From Rossellomorea aquimaris (GTDB taxonomy: Bacteria > Bacillota > Bacilli > Bacillales > Bacillaceae_B): a stretch of 64,000 bases of DNA. Shown here in pieces: positions 35,312-45,052 of the stretch. The notes under the pieces were generated by a model that was given only the letters and a program-made list of their open reading frames with translations, was not told the origin of the DNA and searched no databases. The stretch is taken from NCBI RefSeq assembly GCF_008180865.1, contig NZ_VTEX01000002.1, positions 992,001 to 1,056,000 on the forward strand. Reading direction: 5' to 3'. Every line of letters begins with the position of its first letter. The first letter of the stretch is position 1. Made by a program: the position numbers and the translations under genes.

Positions 35312-35423
35312 AACCACAAGCACCTCCAAAACGGTCTAATTACAGTTTCTCCTACACTATATGTTTACATGTGTTTGTTTGGTTCAGTCTTATTTTCTCT
35401 TATGGAAATGCTTTCAGGCAACT

Positions 35424-35457
35424 AAAAGGTCCGCCTCCATCCAGAAGCGGACCTTTT
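35424..35457 (-). terminator. Terminator of the arginine operon
   Basis: AAAAGGTCCGC (35424-35434) pairs perfectly with GCGGACCTTTT (35447-35457) directly after the argF stop. It resembles but does not contain the 12-mer repeat. Confidence 0.9.
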
Positions 35458-35462
35458 TAACT

Positions 35463-36416
35463 TTATACAAACAGTGATTGCAATATAGCCTTCTGTACAT
35501 GTAGTCGATTTTCCGCTTGCTGAAAAACGGCAGAACATGGTCCGTCAATGACAGCCGCTGTCACCTCTTCTTCACGATGTGCCGGAAGACAATGGAGAAA
35601 TTTCACTTGTGGTGCAGCATGGTGAAGCAACTGTTCATTCACTTGATATGGTTTGAAGTCTTTAAGACGCTTAACCGCTTCTTCCTCCTGCCCCATACTT
35701 GCCCATACATCGGTATATACGATATCCGCGTTCTTAACCGCTTCAACCGGATCGTAATAAAGAGTAAAGCTTCCGCCGTTCATTCCGGCAAGCTCCACCG
35801 TCTTCCCGACAATTTCTTTATCGGGTTCATATCCTTCAGGACAAGAAACGACAACATCCATACCAAGCTTCGCACATAGAATCATAAAGGAGTGTGCCAC
35901 ATTATTCCCGTCCCCTGTATACACAACCTTCAATCCTTTTAGCGTTCCCGCAAGCTCCAAAATTGTGAGAACATCCGCCAATGCCTGACAAGGATGGTAC
36001 GTATCGCAAAGCCCGTTGATCACTGGCACACTCGCGTACTTGGCAAGTTCTGTAACCTTCTCAGTTTCAAACGTACGGATCATGATTCCATCCACATAAG
36101 AAGAAAGGACCCGTGCCGTATCTGCGATCGACTCTCCTCTTCCCAGTTGTATATCACGTGCATTCAAGTAGATGGCATGACCTCCCATCTGGAGCATTCC
36201 CGCTTCAAATGAGACCCGCGTTCTTGTGGACGACTTTTCAAAAATCATCCCAAGTGTCTTTCCTTCCAACACCTTTGAATAAGGATTTTTCTTCAAGTAC
36301 TGAGCAAGTGATAAAAGCTCATGTACTTCTTCCGTTGAGTAATCCAACCACGTGACAAGATCTCTCCCTTTCAAGGAAACCTTTACCGGCGACGTCGAAA
36401 CAATTGAATTCATCAT
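35463..36416 (-). CDS. argF: Ornithine carbamoyltransferase
   Basis: A 317-residue transcarbamylase that joins carbamoyl phosphate and ornithine into citrulline in the cytosol. The carbamoyl-phosphate site is STRTR at residues 63-67, the signature continues FEAGMLQMGGHAIYL, HPCQALADVLT follows, and the ornithine-loop HCLPAHR is near the C terminus. The start overlaps the carB stop (ATGA), the seventh and last gene of argCJBD-carAB-argF. Confidence 0.96.
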   Translation of the reverse strand: MMNSIVSTSPVKVSLKGRDLVTWLDYSTEEVHELLSLAQYLKKNPYSKVLEGKTLGMIFEKSSTRTRVSFEAGMLQMGGHAIYLNARDIQLGRGESIADTARVLSSYVDGIMIRTFETEKVTELAKYASVPVINGLCDTYHPCQALADVLTILELAGTLKGLKVVYTGDGNNVAHSFMILCAKLGMDVVVSCPEGYEPDKEIVGKTVELAGMNGGSFTLYYDPVEAVKNADIVYTDVWASMGQEEEAVKRLKDFKPYQVNEQLLHHAAPQVKFLHCLPAHREEEVTAAVIDGPCSAVFQQAENRLHVQKAILQSLFV

Positions 36417-39400
36417 ACTCTGCTCACTCCCTGTACGGATTTTGATTGTGTCAATGGAATGGGGTTCACTTTATTCACTTTCATACTTCGAATAAAAGCC
36501 AACAGGGTCTCTGCTTCTGTTAAAACGGTGATCCCTGCTTCTAAAGCAGCAATTCTTCTATTCTTCATTTCGTCCGTTTCTTCATGACTGAAATATACAG
36601 AAGCATCGCTTGTTTTAATCCAGTCACTAAACGACGATTCCGTAGAAGTTTGATACTGTTTTAATTCTTTCTGGTCACTATCGATATAAACCGTCCCACC
36701 AGTTTCTACAGCTTCATGCAGCCCTTCAAATACTTTATACAGGGCTTCTTCAACCGTCTTACCAAGACATAATCCTTCTCCCGTTGATTTCATATTGGCC
36801 CCGAGTGTTTGATCGATCTCCGGCAGGGCATGTGATGAAAATACAGGATATTTCACTCCTACAACGTCTATTTCTGAAGGAGGGCTAAAGGCGTCTATCT
36901 TCAACGTCTCATCGCACATGATGTCTGTGGCCATATCGATTAATGAGTATCCAAGAACCTTGCTGACCACCGGAACCGTCCGGCTTGCTCTCGGGTTCAC
37001 TTCCAACATGAATACTTCTTCATCCTGCACCAAAAATTGAATATTTATGATCCCTTTGTAATGTAGGGAAGACACAATTTCCCCTGCGTATCCTTCAATC
37101 TTTCTCTTGATTTCATCTGACAGGGATTCAGAAGGGAAAATAGACATGCTGTCCCCTGAATGGACACCTGCCCGTTCAACATGTTCCATGACTCCGGGAA
37201 CGTACACTCCATCCCCGTCACCCACCAAGTCAACTTCGATTTCCTGACCTTCTTTGAATTCATCCATTAAAATAGGAAAGTACTCTGCATCCGCTTCCTG
37301 TATGAACTTCTGCATTTCGGGTTGTGTCGTTACTTTCACCATCCCTTTCCCTCCAATTACATAGGATGGACGGCAAAGAAGTGGAAAGGTTAAATGCTGT
37401 GCTACTTGTAAAGCTTCCTCCTTACTGTGGCAGATATCCCCCTTCACACGTGGTATCTCCAGTTCATCCAGCAGTTGATAAAAACGTTCGCGATCCTCTA
37501 CACGGTCAATGGTATCTGAAGATGTACCAAATAATTGGATGCCCTTCTTCTCTAAAAAAGAAGCCAGGTTTAAGGCCGTTTGTCCGCCGAATTGAACGAG
37601 TACGGTATCGACTTTCTCGTGCTGGATAATGGAAAGAACCGATTCTTCCGTAATAGGTTCAAAGTACAATCGATCTGCCGTCTCATAATCCGTGCTCACA
37701 GTTTCGGGGTTATTATTCACCATGATGGTCGTGTATCCATGCTCTTTCAATCGGTGGATCGCCTTAACGGAACTGTAGTCGAACTCGACTCCCTGACCGA
37801 TTCGAATCGGTCCCGCTCCAACAATCAGGACCTTCTTCTCTCCTTGTAACGGTTGAATCTCATTGTCTCCATAATAAGTAGAGTAGGCATAATTGGTGAT
37901 CGCTTCGAATTCACCTGCACATGTATCCACCATTTTAAAGGCGGGCACAATCCCTTCCTCCATTCTCATTTTTTCTATTGACGCTTCCGGTTTCCCCATT
38001 AATCCGGCAATGGTTTTATCCTCAAACCGGAATTGCTTTGCTTCTTTCAAAAGATCAGAAGTGAAGTCGGATGTTCTCAGCTTATTTTCCATAAAAACTA
38101 AGTTATTCATGATAGACAAGAACAGCTTATCGATTCCTGTCTTTTCATGAAGTGTGTAAATAGAATGGCCTCGTTTCAACAATTCCAGCAGTTCAAAAAA
38201 GCGAAGATCCGTTGGTATTCCAATCCTTTTTTCCAGCTCTTCATGAGATAAGCCGGCCAGTTCGTTATATATGTTTTCTAAGGACAGATCCAACGACTGA
38301 AGAGCTTTATGAAAAGCAGCCTCTAACGAACGCTCAATCGCCATCACTTCACCCGTTGCTTTCATCTTCGTTCCGAGCACCCGATTCGCCTCTGGAAATT
38401 TATCGAATGGCCATCTTGGAAACTTGACCACAACGTAATCAAGAGCCGGTTCAAAGCTTGCAAAAGTAGTTCTCGTCAGCGGATTGATAATTTCGTTCAA
38501 CGTATAGCCAACAGCAAGCTTAACCGCTATTTTGGCGATGGGATAGCCTGTTGCCTTCGATGCCAAAGCAGAAGACCTGCTTACCCTTGGGTTCACTTCA
38601 ATCACATAGTATTGGTTACTGTTAGGGTCTAAAGCAAATTGTATATTGCATCCTCCCACCACTTCCAGCGCACTGATAATATTAAACGCCGCTGTACGCA
38701 GCATATGAAACTCTTGATCTGTCAGAGTTTGAGACGGAGCGACGACGATGGAGTCACCCGTATGGACACCAACAGGGTCGAAATTTTCCATATTACAGAC
38801 GGATATACAATTTCCTTTCGAATCTCTCATGACTTCATACTCAATCTCTTTGAACCCGGCGATGCTTTTTTCCACCAGTACTTGATGAATCGGGCTCGCG
38901 TTTAATCCGGTTTGAACGAGTTTACTATATTCCTCCATGGTAGAAGCTATGCCGCCGCCTCTTCCCCCCAATGTATAAGCCGGGCGCACAATGATCGGGA
39001 AGGAAATCTTTTCAGAAAAAAGGATAGCCCCTTGAAGATCGTGTACGATAGCACTTTCTGCCGTTGGATGTCCCAATGTGTTCATCAAGGTTCGAAATTT
39101 CTCTCTGTCTTCCCCTTTTTGAATCGAATCCACAGAGGTCCCAAGCAGTGTCACTCCATACTTCTCAAGAACCCCTCTTTCATCCAGCTCCACTGCAAGA
39201 TTCAGAGCGGTTTGACCTCCAAGATTTGCGACGATTCCATCAGGACGTTCACTAGCGATAATCGCAGTTAATGTTTTGACCGTTAAGGGCTCGCAGTACA
39301 CTTTGTCGGCGTAGGTCGTATCTGTCATGATCGTCGCCGGGTTATGGTTCACGAGAATCACTTCATACCCTTCATCTTTCAGGGCAAGGCACCCTTGTGT

Positions 39401-39490
39401 ACCTGAGTAATCAAACTCTGCCGCTTGCCCGATGATGATGGGCCCTGATCCGATTATGAGGATTTTTTGAATACTGAAATCTTTAGGCAT
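36413..39490 (-). CDS. carB: Carbamoyl-phosphate synthase large chain, arginine-type
   Basis: A 1025-residue enzyme with two ATP-grasp halves. The first opens KILIIGSGPIIIGQAAEFDYSG and the second KVLIVGAGPIRIGQGVEFDYSS, the internal duplication of all CarB proteins. A shortened allosteric MGS-like C terminus follows, consistent with the arginine-specific type being shorter (about 1030) than the pyrimidine enzyme. ATG 39490 overlaps carA by 8 nt and has AGGGAGAGAG upstream; an earlier in-frame start is less likely. It makes carbamoyl phosphate with carA-derived ammonia for argF. Confidence 0.95.
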   Translation of the reverse strand: MPKDFSIQKILIIGSGPIIIGQAAEFDYSGTQGCLALKDEGYEVILVNHNPATIMTDTTYADKVYCEPLTVKTLTAIIASERPDGIVANLGGQTALNLAVELDERGVLEKYGVTLLGTSVDSIQKGEDREKFRTLMNTLGHPTAESAIVHDLQGAILFSEKISFPIIVRPAYTLGGRGGGIASTMEEYSKLVQTGLNASPIHQVLVEKSIAGFKEIEYEVMRDSKGNCISVCNMENFDPVGVHTGDSIVVAPSQTLTDQEFHMLRTAAFNIISALEVVGGCNIQFALDPNSNQYYVIEVNPRVSRSSALASKATGYPIAKIAVKLAVGYTLNEIINPLTRTTFASFEPALDYVVVKFPRWPFDKFPEANRVLGTKMKATGEVMAIERSLEAAFHKALQSLDLSLENIYNELAGLSHEELEKRIGIPTDLRFFELLELLKRGHSIYTLHEKTGIDKLFLSIMNNLVFMENKLRTSDFTSDLLKEAKQFRFEDKTIAGLMGKPEASIEKMRMEEGIVPAFKMVDTCAGEFEAITNYAYSTYYGDNEIQPLQGEKKVLIVGAGPIRIGQGVEFDYSSVKAIHRLKEHGYTTIMVNNNPETVSTDYETADRLYFEPITEESVLSIIQHEKVDTVLVQFGGQTALNLASFLEKKGIQLFGTSSDTIDRVEDRERFYQLLDELEIPRVKGDICHSKEEALQVAQHLTFPLLCRPSYVIGGKGMVKVTTQPEMQKFIQEADAEYFPILMDEFKEGQEIEVDLVGDGDGVYVPGVMEHVERAGVHSGDSMSIFPSESLSDEIKRKIEGYAGEIVSSLHYKGIINIQFLVQDEEVFMLEVNPRASRTVPVVSKVLGYSLIDMATDIMCDETLKIDAFSPPSEIDVVGVKYPVFSSHALPEIDQTLGANMKSTGEGLCLGKTVEEALYKVFEGLHEAVETGGTVYIDSDQKELKQYQTSTESSFSDWIKTSDASVYFSHEETDEMKNRRIAALEAGITVLTEAETLLAFIRSMKVNKVNPIPLTQSKSVQGVSRV

Positions 39491-40547
39491 ACATCTTCTC
39501 TCTCCCTGGTTGTTTAATCGTTTGATAGAATTGTTGGAATATCCACGAAGCATCTTCCGGACCCGGACGCGCTTCAGGGTGAAATTGAACTGAAAGGATA
39601 GGCTTGCTTATATGTTGAAGCCCTTCAAGGGAACCGTCATTGACGTTCATAAAACGCGGTTCCAACCCGGTTCCTGTTAAACTGGCCCCGTTCACGACGT
39701 AATTATGATTTTGTGATGTGATAAACACCTCTCCGGTTTGGTTGTCTATGACAGGATGATTCGCTCCTCTATGACCGAATAATAATCGTTCGGTATTTCC
39801 TCCGAGTGCCAGAGCGATTAATTGATGCCCTAAACAAATTCCAAGGGTCGGAAGCTCCATGATTTTCTCCTTCAGTTTAGGTAAAAGACTCATCAATTCT
39901 TTTGGATCTCCCGGGCCGTTCGACAGCACCATTCCGTCAACATTCATTTGATCCAGAAGCTCAAGCTGATGATAGGGAATGACGGTAACAAGACAATCCA
40001 TCTTTACCAGACTGGATACAATCGATTTCTTCACACCGAAATCGACGACGGCTATGTGCTTGTTTCCACTACCCATCTTGCGGATCTGAGAAAAGGCTAC
40101 CTTTTCGATTTGACCTGTAAGCTTTTCTTTCGAAGGAAGCACTTCTGTATAAGAGATACACGCATTTTGAGTTCCAACATCTCGGATCGCCTTCACTACC
40201 TGCCTCGTATCCACACCTGTCATGAATGGGATCTTCCACTTTTGGAGATAGTCTTTAAGGGAAGAAGAGGCATGATAATGGGAATACAGCGCCGGTGATT
40301 GGAGCATGATGACTCCTTTCACCTGCGGCTGTGAGCTCTCGAAGTCATCCTCGTTCACGCCATATTGACCGATGAGCGGATACGTGAAAACAACGATTTG
40401 ATCTTTGTAGGAAGGATCGGTCAGCACTTCCTGGTATCCCGTCATTCCCGTGAAAAACACAATCTCACCCTGAACGGGATCTTCTTCATCCATTGTGATT
40501 TCACCTATAAAGGTCTTTCCGTTTCCTAAACATAAGTAACCTGTCAT
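39483..40547 (-). CDS. carA: Carbamoyl-phosphate synthase small (glutaminase) chain
   Basis: A 354-residue subunit that hydrolyses glutamine. N-terminal CPSase domain [21 protein letters not shown]-like, here [20 protein letters not shown]. The class I amidotransferase triad has Cys in [12 protein letters not shown] and His plus Glu in [16 protein letters not shown] follows GGAGGCGATCTC. Overlaps carB by 8 nt. Part of the arginine operon, so the enzyme is the arginine-regulated isoform. Confidence 0.95.
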   Translation of the reverse strand: [354 protein letters not shown]

Positions 40548-40622
40548 GAGATCGCCTCCTACAATTGAATTTTTATTTATATTAAGGTATTTTTATACAT
40601 TCATTCCTAAAAGAAAAATAGA

Positions 40623-41783
40623 TTAGTAGACACGGGCTGATTGATGTTGTTTTAGCGTTTCCCCCAGTATGTGAAGTGCCTGATCCAGCTCTTCATAGGT
40701 GACCGTTAAAGGTGGTAATAGACGGATCACTTGAGAACCTGCCGGAAGAGTCAATAATCCATTGTTCCGCAGCTCATCGATGATTTCTTTTACTTCCATA
40801 TCCAATTGGATGCCTATCATAAATCCGATCCCTTTTACCTCTTTTACGCTCCGGCATTCCTGTAGTTGATTCTTCAGCTTCTGCATAAAGTACTCAGATT
40901 TACTTTGCACTTCTTGCAGGAACACTTTATCGAAAATCGTTTCAAGAGTCGCTTTCACTGCTGCCATCGCTAATGGATTACCTCCGAATGTCGACCCGTG
41001 AGTTCCTGGCGAAAAGGAGGAAACAAGATTTTTTTTACCAATCATCGCACCTACGGGGAAACCACTTCCCAGTCCTTTAGCCGTCGTGACGATATCCGGT
41101 TGCAGGGAATAATGCTGATAAGCAAATGGAGCTCCCGTACGACCGATCCCTGTTTGGACTTCATCGACAATGAGTAAAGCATCCATCTCCTTGCACAACG
41201 TTTCTACTGCCTGTAAAAAGGAAAGAGTAGCAGGGTTCACCCCTCCTTCCCCTTGAATCACTTCCACCATGATGGCCGCAACGTCTTTTCCTTCCACGTT
41301 CGATAGAGCCTGTTCATCGTTATAAGGAAGATAGTCAAAGGTTGGAACCAACGGACCGAAGCCGCTATGAATCTTTTCCTGCCCCGTTGCGCTCATGGTC
41401 GCAAAGGTCCGGCCATGAAATGATTGCTTGAAGGTCAGGATCGTCGTTTTACCCGTATGCTTTTTGGCTAGCTTAATCGCTGCTTCGTTCGCTTCAGCTC
41501 CACTGTTACAAAAGAAGACTGAGTCCAAGCCACTTGCGGAAGCAAGAAGTGAAGCTGCTTCTTCCTGTAGCGTAATCGGAAACAGATTGGATACATGCCA
41601 AAGTTTATCCAACTGTTTTTCAAGAGCCTCTTTAACAACATAAGGAGAGTGACCTAAATTACAAACCGCTATACCTGAAATGAAATCCAAATAGGATTTC
41701 CCATTTTGATCTTGAACAACCGTGCCTTTTCCTGAAACCAATTCAATATCCAACCGATTATAAGTAGGAAATAAATGACTCAT
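40623..41783 (-). CDS. argD: Acetylornithine aminotransferase
   Basis: A 386-residue PLP enzyme of class III that converts N-acetylglutamate semialdehyde to N-acetylornithine. The PLP lysine is in [15 protein letters not shown], with the Asp in [15 protein letters not shown] and [13 protein letters not shown] binding the cofactor phosphate. ATG 41783 overlaps the argB stop (ATGA); the longer in-frame extension upstream reads through argB sequence and is rejected. Confidence 0.95.
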   Translation of the reverse strand: MSHLFPTYNRLDIELVSGKGTVVQDQNGKSYLDFISGIAVCNLGHSPYVVKEALEKQLDKLWHVSNLFPITLQEEAASLLASASGLDSVFFCNSGAEANEAAIKLAKKHTGKTTILTFKQSFHGRTFATMSATGQEKIHSGFGPLVPTFDYLPYNDEQALSNVEGKDVAAIMVEVIQGEGGVNPATLSFLQAVETLCKEMDALLIVDEVQTGIGRTGAPFAYQHYSLQPDIVTTAKGLGSGFPVGAMIGKKNLVSSFSPGTHGSTFGGNPLAMAAVKATLETIFDKVFLQEVQSKSEYFMQKLKNQLQECRSVKEVKGIGFMIGIQLDMEVKEIIDELRNNGLLTLPAGSQVIRLLPPLTVTYEELDQALHILGETLKQHQSARVY

Positions 41784-42589
41784 ACTGCCTTGACCCCTCC
41801 TCCTTCTGTTATACGTGTGCCCAGCATCTCTCCGTCTTGAATGATTGTGTCCTGACACCCGACGATCATTACTTCTTTAATGTTAAGCTGCAGAACCGAC
41901 AGGGCTGCTTGCACCTTTGGAATCATTCCGCCATGGATGATTCCGGTTTCTATATAATTAAGGATCTCTTCCTTTGTTACACGTGAAACAATTTCCCCTT
42001 CTTTTAAAATTCCGGGAACGTCTGTGACAAAGACCAGTTTCTCTACTTCCAGGGCTTCTGCTATGGCTGATGCAGCCAGGTCTGCATTCACATTCAGCTT
42101 TTCACCATTATTTGTAGTGGCTAGGGGAGCGATAACAGGCACGTAGTTCAGAGAAAGCAGATTATTTAACAGGGTGAGGTTAACTTCTTCAATTTTGCCT
42201 ACATAACCTAGAGATCCTTCATCCAGGATGCTGGCCTTTAACAAATGGGCATCGTATCCGCTTAATCCGATTGCGTTTATCCCTGCCAGATTGAGTTGAT
42301 GGGTTAACTCGCTATTCACCTTGCCTTTCAGCACTTGTTCAACGACTCCAAAAACCTTTTTGGTGGTTTTTCGATGGCCATTGATGAAGGTGGATTCGAT
42401 GGCCAGTTTGTTCAGCATAGCCGTAATCTCAGGACCTCCTCCGTGAACAAGTACTACATGGTAGTGTTGCTGAAGATCTTTTATACTTTTATAGAAAAGG
42501 GATGAGAGCTTAGAAAGGACACTTCCTCCCAGTTTGATTGCAATCACTGGCTTATGTTCGATAACTTGCATTGATTTTGACGTAATCAT
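41780..42589 (-). CDS. argB: N-acetylglutamate kinase
   Basis: A kinase of about 269 residues of the amino-acid kinase fold. [11 protein letters not shown] and [12 protein letters not shown] are the nucleotide and substrate loops, and [11 protein letters not shown] and GGMIPKV complete the family pattern. It phosphorylates N-acetylglutamate. The start is uncertain: ATG 42589 lies inside the 3-prime end of argJ (38-nt overlap); a second ATG at 42571 is also possible but has no ribosome site. Confidence 0.92.
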   Translation of the reverse strand: MITSKSMQVIEHKPVIAIKLGGSVLSKLSSLFYKSIKDLQQHYHVVLVHGGGPEITAMLNKLAIESTFINGHRKTTKKVFGVVEQVLKGKVNSELTHQLNLAGINAIGLSGYDAHLLKASILDEGSLGYVGKIEEVNLTLLNNLLSLNYVPVIAPLATTNNGEKLNVNADLAASAIAEALEVEKLVFVTDVPGILKEGEIVSRVTKEEILNYIETGIIHGGMIPKVQAALSVLQLNIKEVMIVGCQDTIIQDGEMLGTRITEGGGVKAV

Positions 42590-43781
42590 ACGTAAGATCG
42601 CACCCCCAGGCTTTTCCTTTTCCTTCTCCTCCATGCAATCCGACAGATATGATCACATGTTCAGCTTGCATATACTGACTTACACCTTCTTGATTGAATG
42701 GCTGAGGAGTACCATTCGAAAACACGAGTGTCTCTCCAATATAAATGTCACATTGATGGGGCTCAATCGTCACCTCACTGTGTCCCATGGCACCGACGAT
42801 CCTTCCCCAGTTTGGATCCCTGCCAAAGAGTGCCGTTTTGACTAAATTGGATCCGACGATTTTTTTTGCCAAGATATTGGCGTCTTGATTGGACTGAGCA
42901 CCTGTGACGTTCACTTCTACGAGTTTGGTTGCTCCTTCACCATCCCGGGCAATCTGTTTGGCCAGATCTTGACATACGTGAATTAATCCCTCTTGAAAGT
43001 GATTCCAATCAGGATGGTTCTCATGCAATGTGTCATGCTCTACCATCCCGTTTGCCATCGCAATGACCATATCATTCGTAGACGTTTCTCCATCTACAGT
43101 GATTTGATTAAAGGATTGATCGATCGCTGTTTTAAGTGCTTTTTGCAGGACGGTGGATGAAATCGATGCATCCGTTGTAATGAATCCAAGCATCGTCGCC
43201 ATATTTGGATGAATCATGCCTGATCCCTTCGCACATCCTCCGATCGTGACCGTTTCTCCGTCTATTTTCACTTCATAGCATGAAGTCTTTTCGATAAGAT
43301 CCGTCGTTAGGATCGCCAGTTGAAAAGATTGGGCACTCTCCTCTGTTGAATCGACCTCGATTTCGTTGCAGCCCTTTTCAATCTTCTCCATAGGAAGCCA
43401 CTCACCAATGACACCTGTCGAAGCAACGGCTACGTACTCTTCCGGAATTTGAAATCGTTTGGCCGTCCACTCCCTTGTTTGATATGCATCTTTTAATCCT
43501 TGTTCACCCGTACAGGCATTTGCGATCGCACTGTTCACCACAATCGCTTGCAGAGTGTGAGATTTCAAGATGCTTTCTTGTGTGACCTTTAGGGGAGCAG
43601 CCTGAAAGTGACTTTGCGTATAAACCGCTCCGACTTGTGCAGGCTTTTCACTGTATATGACCCCGAAGTCTTTCTTAGCGTATCGAAGACCGGTATGCAT
43701 CCCCCCTGCCTTATACCCGAGAGGTGAAAGAATCGTTCCTCCCGCTATGTGTTGAATAGCCTTTTCTTTTACTAGTTTCAT
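42552..43781 (-). CDS. argJ: Bifunctional ornithine acetyltransferase/N-acetylglutamate synthase
   Basis: A 409-residue Ntn-type enzyme that recycles the acetyl group between acetylornithine and glutamate. Self-cleavage occurs before the nucleophile Thr in HPNMATMLGFITTDA. The oxyanion pair is near GVIGEWLPM, and TSTNDMVIAMANG is conserved. It overlaps argB and follows argC by 14 nt. ATG preceded by GGGGGAGAATCA. Confidence 0.95.
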   Translation of the reverse strand: MKLVKEKAIQHIAGGTILSPLGYKAGGMHTGLRYAKKDFGVIYSEKPAQVGAVYTQSHFQAAPLKVTQESILKSHTLQAIVVNSAIANACTGEQGLKDAYQTREWTAKRFQIPEEYVAVASTGVIGEWLPMEKIEKGCNEIEVDSTEESAQSFQLAILTTDLIEKTSCYEVKIDGETVTIGGCAKGSGMIHPNMATMLGFITTDASISSTVLQKALKTAIDQSFNQITVDGETSTNDMVIAMANGMVEHDTLHENHPDWNHFQEGLIHVCQDLAKQIARDGEGATKLVEVNVTGAQSNQDANILAKKIVGSNLVKTALFGRDPNWGRIVGAMGHSEVTIEPHQCDIYIGETLVFSNGTPQPFNQEGVSQYMQAEHVIISVGLHGGEGKGKAWGCDLTYDYVKINASYRT

Positions 43782-43795
43782 TGATTCTCCCCCTC

Positions 43796-44830
43796 TTATG
43801 GATAAATTGGATAGTGATAGAGTCCTGTCGTTTCGTCCAACCCCAGCATGATATTCATATTTTGAACCGCCTGGCCGGCAGCTCCTTTTAGCAAGTTATC
43901 GATCACAGACACAATCGTGACCCGATTCGTCCGCGAATCCACTTTTATCGCGATATCGCAGAAATTCGTCCCGAACACTTCTTTTGTACTTGGGAACTGG
44001 CCAACAGGACGAATCCTGATGAAAGGATGTTTCTCGTAATAGTCCTGGTAGATGTTGTGCAACTGAGCAGTGGTGTATTTGCTTTTCAATTCCGTATACA
44101 TCGTAGCCATAATCCCACGGGTCATGGGAATAAGGTGTGTCGTAAAGGTAATCGGTCCCGCTTCGCTGCTCCATTCCTGCAATTGTTGCTCTATTTCAGG
44201 AGTGTGCTGGTGTTGATGAACCTTATAGATTCGTAGATTCTCCTGAGTCTCTGAAAAGTGACTGGATTGAGTCGCTTTTCTCCCTGCTCCCGATAATCCC
44301 GTTTTGGCATCGATAATGATGGAATGGGGTTCTATAAGCTCATGATGGAAAAGCGGAGCCAATCCCAGTAGGGTGGCTGTCGGAAAGCAGCCTGGGTTCG
44401 CGATCAGTTCCGCCTCTTGAATGGATTGTCGATTGCATTCTGTGAGGCCATACACCGCTTTCTGTAGAATATCTGTAGATGCAGATTCCCCTTTGTACCA
44501 CTCTTCATATTCTTGAGGCTCCTTCAAACGCAAGTCCCCTGAAAGATCGATCACTTTCGCCTTTTCACCGAGAAGCTTATGGGATAATTCCTTCGATACA
44601 CCGGAAGGAACAGCCAAAAAAACAAAATCAAGCTGCTTCATTTCCTCGATATTAATAGGATTCACTACTTCATGTGACAGGTTAAAGAGGTGTGGATATT
44701 GATTTGCATATGGTTCCCCATCCAATGAAGATGAATACAAAATACAATTATCTACATTCGGATGATTTGATAACAATCGATGCAACTCCACTCCACCATA
44801 ACCCGTACTACCAACAATACCAACATTCAT
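43796..44830 (-). CDS. argC: N-acetyl-gamma-glutamyl-phosphate reductase
   Basis: A 344-residue NADPH enzyme and first gene of the arginine operon. The Rossmann motif GSTGYGGVELHRLL opens the protein, the catalytic Cys is in NPGCFPTATLLG, and the catalytic His is in the HQHTPEIEQ region. A good sigma-A promoter lies at 44869-44897, with a possible ArgR/AhrC box next to it. Confidence 0.95.
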   Translation of the reverse strand: MNVGIVGSTGYGGVELHRLLSNHPNVDNCILYSSSLDGEPYANQYPHLFNLSHEVVNPINIEEMKQLDFVFLAVPSGVSKELSHKLLGEKAKVIDLSGDLRLKEPQEYEEWYKGESASTDILQKAVYGLTECNRQSIQEAELIANPGCFPTATLLGLAPLFHHELIEPHSIIIDAKTGLSGAGRKATQSSHFSETQENLRIYKVHQHQHTPEIEQQLQEWSSEAGPITFTTHLIPMTRGIMATMYTELKSKYTTAQLHNIYQDYYEKHPFIRIRPVGQFPSTKEVFGTNFCDIAIKVDSRTNRVTIVSVIDNLLKGAAGQAVQNMNIMLGLDETTGLYHYPIYP

Positions 44831-44868
44831 AACTAATCACCACACAGATTAAATTTAAATTAGCTCTA

Positions 44869-44897
44869 ATTATAGGTATGTATATTAATAAAATCAA
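44869..44897 (-). promoter_or_regulatory. Sigma-A promoter of the arginine operon
   Basis: On the minus strand TTGATT (plus 44892-44897), exactly 17 nt, then TATAAT (plus 44869-44874), 38 nt before the argC start codon. Confidence 0.75.
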
Positions 44898-44904
44898 TAG
44901 TATA

Positions 44905-44922
44905 TTTATAAATAAATTCTAT
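44905..44922 (-). promoter_or_regulatory. Degenerate ARG box candidate
   Basis: The minus-strand 18-mer ATAGAATTTATTTATAAA agrees with the ArgR/AhrC consensus (AWTGAATWWWWATTCANW) at about 14 positions but lacks the second ATTCA half. It lies just upstream of the -35. The local AT richness makes chance matches likely. Confidence 0.3.
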
Positions 44923-44980
44923 AAAGTTAAACTATTCACAAATTTGCATCGATAGTACTACATTGCGGATCACCTAAAGA

Positions 44981-45025
44981 AAGGTCCGTCCCTCGGGGTA
45001 TAGCAACACCCGAGGGACGGACCTT
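44981..45025. terminator. aceA terminator built from two 12-mer repeats
   Basis: AAGGTCCGTCCCTCGGG (44981-44997) pairs perfectly with 45009-45025 (17 bp, 11-nt loop), 12-mer copies at 44982-44993 and 45013-45024. It lies 28 nt after the aceA stop; on the minus strand it leads into TTTCTTT. Confidence 0.88.
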
Positions 45026-45052
45026 CATTTATATTTTTATGCCATTTAATTT

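Noticed and set aside
35424-35457. Terminator after argF as a 12-mer repeat pair
   Set aside because: It shares only GGTCCG with the 12-mer and is an ordinary terminator.
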